Shown here: positions 1 through 4,201 of the stretch, piece after piece
How positions within the stretch are numbered: position 1 is the first letter of the stretch
Layout: each line of letters begins with the position of its first letter
Source: Sulfurovum sp.
Lineage (GTDB): Bacteria > Campylobacterota > Campylobacteria > Campylobacterales > Sulfurovaceae
DNA: 8,200 bases
NCBI GenBank assembly: GCA_027066595.1
Contig: JAMONG010000211.1
Coordinates: 1 to 8,200, forward strand
Reading direction: 5' to 3'
Translations under genes and position numbers: made by a program
Notes under the pieces: model-generated
Told to the model about the DNA's origin: nothing
Databases searched by the model: none
Seen by the model: only the letters and a program-made list of their open reading frames with translations

Positions 1-181
1 CAAAGAAGAGGACTACTATAAAGTAGAGTCACTCTATGGAAAGTTTAGTAGAAGTTTTACACTTCCTGAAAAAATAGATGTTGAGAACATTCATGCAGAG
101 TCAAATGATGGTGTACTTGAAGTGATTATTCCTAAGTTAAAAGAGGAAGATACCAAACCTAAAAAAATAGAGATAAAATAA
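1..181 (+). CDS. Small heat shock protein (Hsp20 / alpha-crystallin family), 3' end only
   Basis: The reading frame starts at base 2 and stays open to a TAA at 179-181, giving the last 59 residues of a protein that begins left of the window. It shows the end of an alpha-crystallin domain: RSFTLPEKID, then the A-x-x-x-x-G-x-L type motif (AESNDGVLEV), then a Pro-Lys and a charged tail ending IEIK. The I-x-I tripeptide is the family's usual C-terminal anchor for oligomer assembly. Proteins of this family are ATP-independent holdases that bind unfolding proteins in the cytoplasm. About 21 of 45 aligned residues match the next Hsp20 gene, so the two are tandem paralogues. The stop codon overlaps the Shine-Dalgarno sequence of that gene. 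The length of the missing N-terminal part cannot be judged. Confidence 0.93.
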   Translation, partial: KEEDYYKVESLYGKFSRSFTLPEKIDVENIHAESNDGVLEVIIPKLKEEDTKPKKIEIK

Positions 182-192
182 AGGAGCTTACG

Positions 193-618
193 ATGGAACT
201 AGTCAATACAGTGAAAGAACTAGGAAACAATGTTGAAGAAAAAATTGAACATGGCATTGAAGTAGCCAAAGATGCTTTTGCCAATGTGGCGAGTCATCTG
301 CCTTTTGCTAACTTGGCTAAAAAAGGTAATGATACCTTTAAAATAGAGATAGATTTGCCAGGAGTCAAAAAAGAGGATATTGAGCTTCAGGTTGAAGATA
401 ATATTTTAACCATTAAAGCCATACGCAAAATGAAAAATGAAGTACGTCAAGAAGATTACTATCTTTGTGAGAGTAATTTTGGTATGATTAGCAGAAGTTT
501 TGTACTCCCAGAGGGGATAGACACCTCAAAGGTGGAAGCAAAATATGAAGAGGGTAGACTCTATGTGACACTAGAAAAAGAGGAGTCACGAAAAGCAAAG
601 AGTATCTCTGTCAAATAA
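193..618 (+). CDS. Small heat shock protein (Hsp20 / alpha-crystallin family)
   Basis: This is a complete 141-residue protein, a normal length for bacterial Hsp20. The ATG follows AAGGAG (181-186) by 6 bases, which supports the start. Residues 1-42 form an amphipathic N-terminal arm. Residues about 45-130 are the alpha-crystallin domain, with FKIEIDLPGVKKEDIELQVE, then RSFVLPEGID, then EGRLYVTLEK. The tail ends K-S-I-S-V-K, where I-S-V takes the place of the C-terminal I-x-I/V anchor. The expected role is ATP-independent holding of unfolding proteins. It differs from the upstream copy in the last motif, which has G-R-L and L-E-K where the upstream copy has G-V-L and I-P-K. The two copies probably mix into hetero-oligomers or divide the client range; that is inference from the tandem arrangement. 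Confidence 0.96.
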   Translation: MELVNTVKELGNNVEEKIEHGIEVAKDAFANVASHLPFANLAKKGNDTFKIEIDLPGVKKEDIELQVEDNILTIKAIRKMKNEVRQEDYYLCESNFGMISRSFVLPEGIDTSKVEAKYEEGRLYVTLEKEESRKAKSISVK

Positions 619-634
619 ACAATAAAAGGGTAGC

Positions 635-1210
635 ATGAAAGAGTGGTTAAAAAATAATAGCATCTTGATGCTACTGAGTGCTATAGTCTTTGTAGGAGGA
701 TATTTCTTCCTACGTTTGGCATATAACTTTACAGATAGTATGCCTTTTACTCAAGAGATATTACTTATCGTATTAGGTACGATTGCCACGATATTGATTA
801 CTGCGATGCTTTTAAACAAGCAGACTTCTGTTGAACTTGAAAAAGAACAAAGTGTTAAATTTATAGAACTAAAAACACAAACCTATCAAAATCTTATAGA
901 TACTATAGAAGAGATAATGTTATTAGATGAAGTGAGTGAAAATCAATTGACTACATTACGTTTTCATACACATAGGTTAGCTATTTTTGCTTCACCTGCT
1001 GTACTCAAAGAGTATAGGAATTTTTTAAATGTCTTTAATGAAAAAATAGCGAAAGATAAAAATGTAAGTATAGAAGATGCAGATATAGTATCGGATGCTT
1101 TAGCAAAGTTAACTATTTTTATACGTGCAGATTTAGTGGGTGAATTAGATGCTGAAAGTAAACATAGTAAAAAACAGATAAGTCAACAAATTATTGCAAA
1201 TGCGAAATAG
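635..1210 (+). CDS. Two-helix inner-membrane protein with cytoplasmic helical domain, function unknown
   Basis: I do not recognise the family. The 191-residue product has two strongly hydrophobic segments, about residues 9-30 and 40-61, joined by a short loop carrying FTDSMPF. They are followed by a charged, mostly helical region of about 130 residues without Cys pairs or a recognisable catalytic motif. With two helices and a short loop, both ends should face the cytoplasm (inference). The start at 635 follows AAAAGGG (624-630) by 4 bases, 16 bases after the Hsp20 stop. The stop codon at 1208-1210 touches the next gene's Shine-Dalgarno sequence, so all these genes are probably one transcript. 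The company of two Hsp20 genes suggests a stress or membrane-protection role, but nothing in the sequence shows it. I am sure it is a gene and not at all sure what it does. Confidence 0.85.
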   Translation: MKEWLKNNSILMLLSAIVFVGGYFFLRLAYNFTDSMPFTQEILLIVLGTIATILITAMLLNKQTSVELEKEQSVKFIELKTQTYQNLIDTIEEIMLLDEVSENQLTTLRFHTHRLAIFASPAVLKEYRNFLNVFNEKIAKDKNVSIEDADIVSDALAKLTIFIRADLVGELDAESKHSKKQISQQIIANAK

Positions 1211-1214
1211 GTGA
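1209..1214 (+). promoter_or_regulatory. Ribosome binding site deciding the VF530-type gene start
   Basis: AGGTGA pairs with the 3' part of the anti-Shine-Dalgarno sequence and gives a 5-base gap from AGG to ATG 1217. It overlaps the TAG stop of the preceding membrane protein gene (1208-1210), which implies translational coupling. It also overlaps the alternative GTG at 1211, so that codon cannot be the start served by this site. Confidence 0.6.
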
Positions 1215-1216
1215 AA

Positions 1217-1474
1217 ATGGAAAATAACGAACATAAAAATAACCCGATGCATGGGGTGAAACTGGTACAAGTTCTAGAAGAGTTAGAAGCACATTATGGT
1301 TGGGAAACTTTAGATATGCTCATAAAAATAAATTGCTTTAATAATAATCCTAGTATAAAGTCATGCTTGAAGTTCTTAAGGAAGACGCCTTGGGCACGTA
1401 AAAAAGTAGAAGATTTGTATTTGACGATGTTAAGAAATAAGAAGGAACAAGAGGTTCCTTCTGAAGATGATTAG
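1217..1474 (+). CDS. VF530/DUF2132 family putative DNA-binding protein
   Basis: An 85-residue protein matching the VF530 (DUF2132) family signature over most of its length: N-P-M-H-G-V-K-L near the start, H-Y-G-W, I-N-C-F, then PSIKSCLKFLRKTPWARKKV. The FLRKTPWAR block is the family hallmark. The Vibrio fischeri member has an NMR structure and was described as nucleic-acid binding; that knowledge is from the family, not from this sequence. The chosen start is ATG 1217, not GTG 1211. AGGTGA at 1209-1214 places its AGG 5 bases before 1217, whereas nothing resembling a ribosome binding site precedes 1211. The tail (EVPSEDD) is acidic. The gene ends within the opposite-strand lysine-rich gene's stop codon, and its last 40 bases contain a hairpin that probably terminates that opposite gene. 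Confidence 0.9.
   Translation: MENNEHKNNPMHGVKLVQVLEELEAHYGWETLDMLIKINCFNNNPSIKSCLKFLRKTPWARKKVEDLYLTMLRNKKEQEVPSEDD
1431..1462 (-). terminator. Probable Rho-independent terminator of the lysine-rich gene, inside the VF530-type coding sequence
   Basis: Read on the minus strand, 1462-1440 is a perfect 9-bp stem (AGAAGGAAC / GTTCCTTCT) closing a 5-base loop (CTCTT). It is followed directly by the T-rich run TTATTTCTTA (1440-1431). The stem begins 8 bases after the TAA of the minus-strand gene. On the plus strand the same hairpin is followed by TGAAGATG, with no T run, so it should work in one direction only. The stem has 4 G-C pairs, moderate for an AT-rich genome. Confidence 0.65.
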
Positions 1475-2454
1475 CTAAGTACCGACTCTTTTTTAAACTT
1501 CTTAGCAAGGCTATAGTAGAAAGTAGCTCGGTATTTTGTACGTACACCTTTAAGTTCTGTACAAACATCTTGAATAGCCGCATCTAGTACACCTTTACTT
1601 GCATCAATGCCTAGTTTTTTTACAAGAAAGTTTCTTCTTACTGTATCTAATTCTTTTGGGTCAGAACACGAAACAAGCTCTGCATCTCTTCTATAGATAG
1701 CTGGACCAAGGTTTTTGACAATGATGGCTACAAATGACTCATCTACTTCCCCATAGTGTTTTTTGATATCTTTGATGTAAAGAGCAATCTTTTCATCTCT
1801 TTTAGAACTTTTTGCTGGAGCAGGCGACTTTTTTGCTGCGAGTGCTTTTTTTGTTGCCACTTTCTTTTTGATTGTGGTTTTTTTATCTGAAGTTGTTTTT
1901 GTGGCTGGGGTTGCTTTTTTCTTAACGGTTGCTGCTTTTGTGTCACTACTCTTTTTCGTAGCAGGCTTTTTTGTACTTGATGTTTTAGTGGTAGCTTTTT
2001 TACTCGTAGTTTTTGTAACGGTTTCTTTTTTTGCTAATGCCTCTTGAGTTGCTACTTTTTTAGCAGGGGTTTTTTTAGTCGTTGTCTTTTTGGTTTCTGT
2101 GGTTTTAGTTTTACTAGGCGTTGTTTTTTTCTTTATAGTCGTAGTGGTCTTTTTTGTTGTAGAAGTTTTTTTAGTGGTGGTTTTTTTTGTACTTGTTTTT
2201 TTAGCAGGTGTTTTCTTTTTTGCTACTTTTTTAACAGGAGGATTGGGTGTACCTCTCATAAATTCAACAGAGTCATCTTCATGGGAAAATACTTTTTTAA
2301 CAGAGTTCTTAATATCATTTAGTACAAGTTTTTCTGCACTCTCTTTAGGTGCTTTACGTTTGACGACTTCTTTGTACAGTACTTCCTTTTTTGGAGGGGT
2401 TCCAATAGTTAGTACTTTTTCAAATAGATTTTTTATTGTTTCTTTTATTGCCAT
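1471..2454 (-). CDS. Histone H1-like Lys/Thr/Ala-rich protein with C-terminal DUF2853 domain
   Basis: The 327-residue product has three parts. Residues 1-73 are a non-repetitive helical and charged segment. Residues 74-215 are low complexity, built from K-K-T, K-K-T-P-A and K-K-A-T units, strongly basic and without aromatic residues. Residues about 219-321 match DUF2853: YGEVDESFVAIIVKNLGPAI, then AELVSCSDPKEL, then an R-x-N-F-L-V-K-K-L-G segment and ATFYYSLAKKF near the end. The middle resembles histone H1 tails and bacterial AlgP/HctB-type nucleoid proteins, so DNA or polyanion binding is the natural inference. DUF2853 itself has no known function to my knowledge. The start follows AAAGGAG (2467-2461) by 6 bases. 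The gene lies 34 bp downstream of the desaturase but has its own -10-like box. The repeat region is made of A-rich codons with several A7-A8 runs, a slippage-prone sequence. Confidence 0.88.
   Translation of the reverse strand: MAIKETIKNLFEKVLTIGTPPKKEVLYKEVVKRKAPKESAEKLVLNDIKNSVKKVFSHEDDSVEFMRGTPNPPVKKVAKKKTPAKKTSTKKTTTKKTSTTKKTTTTIKKKTTPSKTKTTETKKTTTKKTPAKKVATQEALAKKETVTKTTSKKATTKTSSTKKPATKKSSDTKAATVKKKATPATKTTSDKKTTIKKKVATKKALAAKKSPAPAKSSKRDEKIALYIKDIKKHYGEVDESFVAIIVKNLGPAIYRRDAELVSCSDPKELDTVRRNFLVKKLGIDASKGVLDAAIQDVCTELKGVRTKYRATFYYSLAKKFKKESVLS
1810..2235 (-). repeat. Low-complexity Lys/Thr/Ala coding repeat
   Basis: This 426-bp stretch encodes residues 74-215 of the lysine-rich protein. 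It is a degenerate array of short units reading K-K-T, T-K-K and P-A-K-K, without an exact tandem period. The coding strand is rich in AAA and ACT/ACC codons and holds an A8 run (2188-2181) and several A7 runs (for example 2172-2166, 2130-2124, 2076-2070). The codons vary between units, so the array is old or kept by selection on the protein rather than a recent DNA expansion. Confidence 0.85.
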
Positions 2455-2473
2455 GTTATACTCCTTTTAAATT

Positions 2474-2479
2474 ATTATA
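2474..2479 (-). promoter_or_regulatory. Putative -10 box of the lysine-rich gene
   Basis: On the minus strand the gap between the desaturase stop and the lysine-rich gene reads ATGTTATAATAATTT, with a perfect TATAAT at 2479-2474. A TSS about 7 bases downstream would fall near 2467, at the edge of the Shine-Dalgarno sequence, so the leader would be very short. The -35 region is weak (TTAAAA at 18-bp spacing), as is common in Campylobacterota sigma-70 promoters. The gene may also be read through from the desaturase. Confidence 0.4.
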
Positions 2480-2488
2480 ACATAAATA

Positions 2489-3451
2489 TCAATACTCTTT
2501 TAAGGCATCATTAATTTGGACATATGCCATGATCGGGGTAGTTTCAAAATAAGGGATGTCATATTTCTTAGCGAATTTTCTTGTCATTTTTTGTACTTTA
2601 AGTAGGTTAAATCTTGGAGCTTTTGGAAAGAGGTGATGTTCTATTTGTGTATTGAGACCACCATAAAACCAGTGTACTAAAAATCCACCTTTTAAAGAAC
2701 GACTTCCTCTCATTTGAAGTTCCATCCATGAGAAGTCTTTTGCTTGCTCTTCTGTAAATGTTTCACAGCCCAAATGATTGGTAATGAACCCAAAGGCAAG
2801 CCAAGGTGAGAGTATAAAGTTCATAACCAGTGCTACGATGAGTGTATCGACCCCACCTATTTGATAGTAAAGTGTCCCCCATATAAGTGGCCAATGTAGG
2901 AGCATAAGTGCAAACTCTCCCCATAGTTTACGCTTGATGACAAAGCTATATGATTGTGCGATAAAAGCTGGAAACATAAAAAACATTGCTCCCCAAAAGA
3001 CAACATGTTTATATTTTTTTAAAAATGGACTGTTTCCTTTGTTTGGTGTAAACGCACCATCAAGTGCACGTATGTCTTCATCTTTTTCGATGATATTACA
3101 GTAGGTATGATGATTTACATTATGTTTGTAGTCCCACCATGAGGAAGAGTTAGAGAGGATAATCGCTGAAAATGGGTAGCTAAGTTTTTTAGAAAGTGCT
3201 TTGTTTTTAAAATACTGTGTATGCAAAATGTCATGAGAAACAAAGACAGAACGAGTAAACAGTAGGGTCAAAAAAAGAGCTAAAAGTACAGGGTTCCAAA
3301 GGGGTGCAGTACTTAGTGCAATAATAACACATAAGATAATAGCAATCATCTCTATGCTTCCTCGTACAGGCACTCGGTCAAGTAGCCCAGCCTCGCGGAC
3401 TTGGGTTTTTAGCTCATCAAATATATCGGGGTATTTTGCTGTAGTGGACAT
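2489..3451 (-). CDS. Membrane fatty acid desaturase
   Basis: A 320-residue integral membrane protein with the three His boxes of the membrane fatty acid desaturase family. They are H-D-I-L-H (residues 73-77), H-N-V-N-H-H (110-115) and Q-I-E-H-H (269-273), which bind the di-iron centre that inserts a double bond into an acyl chain using O2 and an electron donor. Further His residues at 226 and 260 fit the metal ligand set. Hydrophobic segments lie around 33-70, 92-101, 150-170 and 181-222. The Q in the third box is typical of front-end desaturases and related bacterial enzymes. No cytochrome b5 domain is fused, so electrons must come from a separate ferredoxin or similar. Substrate and position of desaturation cannot be read from the sequence. 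The start has only a weak AGAG-type ribosome site, but no better one is nearby. Confidence 0.93.
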   Translation of the reverse strand: MSTTAKYPDIFDELKTQVREAGLLDRVPVRGSIEMIAIILCVIIALSTAPLWNPVLLALFLTLLFTRSVFVSHDILHTQYFKNKALSKKLSYPFSAIILSNSSSWWDYKHNVNHHTYCNIIEKDEDIRALDGAFTPNKGNSPFLKKYKHVVFWGAMFFMFPAFIAQSYSFVIKRKLWGEFALMLLHWPLIWGTLYYQIGGVDTLIVALVMNFILSPWLAFGFITNHLGCETFTEEQAKDFSWMELQMRGSRSLKGGFLVHWFYGGLNTQIEHHLFPKAPRFNLLKVQKMTRKFAKKYDIPYFETTPIMAYVQINDALKEY

Positions 3452-3455
3452 TGAT

Positions 3456-3525
3456 TATCTCTTTAAAAGTTTAATTTGTTTTATTATAACTATTATTAGA
3501 TTAAGATTTTATCTTTTAAGAGATA
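3456..3525. repeat. Imperfect inverted repeat in the divergent intergenic region
   Basis: TATCTCTTTAAAAG at 3456-3469 and CTTTTAAGAGATA at 3513-3525 are inverted copies that differ by one extra T, separated by 43 bases. The left arm covers the weak ribosome binding site of the desaturase, and the -10-like box of that gene lies between the arms. It could be an operator pair or, if transcription begins right of 3525, an RNA stem that covers the ribosome site. The arms are AT-rich, so chance is not excluded. Confidence 0.45.
3483..3488 (-). promoter_or_regulatory. Putative -10 box of the desaturase gene
   Basis: The minus strand reads AGTTATAATAAAAC, giving TATAAT at 3488-3483. The TSS would be near 3476, with a leader of about 25 bases. 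The immediate context (GTTATAATAA) is almost the same as at the -10-like box of the downstream lysine-rich gene. No convincing -35 box is present; upstream is T- and A-rich. Confidence 0.4.
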
Positions 3526-3548
3526 TATATATTTAAATTATGTTACAC

Positions 3549-3554
3549 TATAAA
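3549..3554 (+). promoter_or_regulatory. Weak candidate -10 box for the SPOR-like / pseudokinase operon
   Basis: TATAAA at 3549-3554 is the best -10-like hexamer on the plus strand upstream of the 3614 gene, which would give a leader of about 50 bases. There is no clear -35 box and the region is so AT-rich that similar hexamers are expected by chance. A promoter must lie between the divergent genes, but this exact position is uncertain. Confidence 0.25.
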
Positions 3555-3603
3555 AGATAATGGATTAAAAATATTAAATACCTCTTACATTTTATAAATT
3601 TAA

Positions 3604-3609
3604 AAGGAG
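3604..3609 (+). promoter_or_regulatory. Ribosome binding site deciding between two adjacent ATG codons
   Basis: AAGGAG at 3604-3609 is followed by C and then ATGATG. The first ATG (3611) is only 1 base from the site and the second (3614) is 4 bases away, so 3614 is the more workable start. The protein differs by one Met only. Confidence 0.6.
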
Positions 3610-3613
3610 CATG

Positions 3614-4201
3614 ATGCAATTATTTATGTGGATGTTATGTTCTATTACTCTGTTGTTTTCTGATGGGGTATCATCTCATGACTTTTCAGAAAAATTGATT
3701 GTGAGTGCTAGTAAGAGTGAAGTAACTGCCAACAATGAACTACTCAAACTTAAAGTCTATTTTATTGAAAATCCAACCACACGGCTACTTCAGGAAAAAT
3801 ATGATTTACAGATAGAGATGGAAAAACTAGATAACTATTATGTTGCTGTGATAAAACCTATAAACTCTCTCTCTTTACGTAATGAATTATTAATTTCATT
3901 GACACCAATGTTTCAAAATATCTTTTTCATTGACTATAAAGAACGTATATTTAAGAGTAATCAAAAGATGAGCGTACCTAAGTATTCCACACCTTTAGCT
4001 AAAAAGAAAAAAGAAGTATCGTATATAAATGAGATAGGCTTACAGTGGTTAGTACTTTTACTCTTGTCTGTAGTAGGACTTATATTATCTGTGAGAAATA
4101 GAAGAAAGATAAAAAAACTAAGTAAGAGACAAAAAAATCTTACAGTAGAACAAAATAAAATAGAAAAAGAAATAAAAAAGTTAGGAGCTGAAGATGCATA
4201 A
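3614..4201 (+). CDS. Membrane protein with SPOR-like periplasmic region and cytoplasmic coiled coil
   Basis: The 195-residue product begins with a hydrophobic signal or anchor segment (about residues 1-20). A periplasmic stretch of about 120 residues follows, then one transmembrane helix (about 143-160, WLVLLLLSVVGLILSV) and a highly charged helical tail of about 35 residues likely to form a coiled coil. The periplasmic part has the beta-alpha-beta look of SPOR-type domains: YYVAVIKPI, then a helix with RNELL, then a strand FFIDY. SPOR domains bind denuded peptidoglycan in known cases, but this assignment rests on pattern only. The same order of elements opens the next gene, which overlaps this one by 8 bp (4194-4201). 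The two products are likely partners in the membrane, this one lacking any signalling output domain. It is not a known named gene to me. Confidence 0.8.
   Translation: MQLFMWMLCSITLLFSDGVSSHDFSEKLIVSASKSEVTANNELLKLKVYFIENPTTRLLQEKYDLQIEMEKLDNYYVAVIKPINSLSLRNELLISLTPMFQNIFFIDYKERIFKSNQKMSVPKYSTPLAKKKKEVSYINEIGLQWLVLLLLSVVGLILSVRNRRKIKKLSKRQKNLTVEQNKIEKEIKKLGAEDA

Noticed and set aside
1211..1213. GTG at 1211 as the start of the VF530-type protein
   Set aside because: It lies within the ribosome binding site that serves ATG 1217 and has no such site of its own.
1350..1583. Minus-strand open frame of 77 codons across the VF530/lysine-rich junction
   Set aside because: It overlaps two supported genes in another frame and shows no recognisable motif or ribosome site.
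1743..1946. Minus-strand Gln/Lys-rich open frame inside the lysine-rich gene
   Set aside because: It is a frame-shifted reading of the same repeat. The parent frame continues through it into a recognisable domain.
1810..2235. CRISPR array or DNA satellite at the repetitive stretch
   Set aside because: The units are short, irregular and vary at codon level with no constant repeat and spacer lengths; it is a protein-level low-complexity region.
2044..2470. Two plus-strand open frames rich in Phe, Cys and Val opposite the lysine-rich gene
   Set aside because: They are antisense readings of AAA/ACT-rich codons (giving Phe, Val, Ser, Cys) and have no ribosome site or domain. The minus-strand frame has a DUF2853 domain and a good start.
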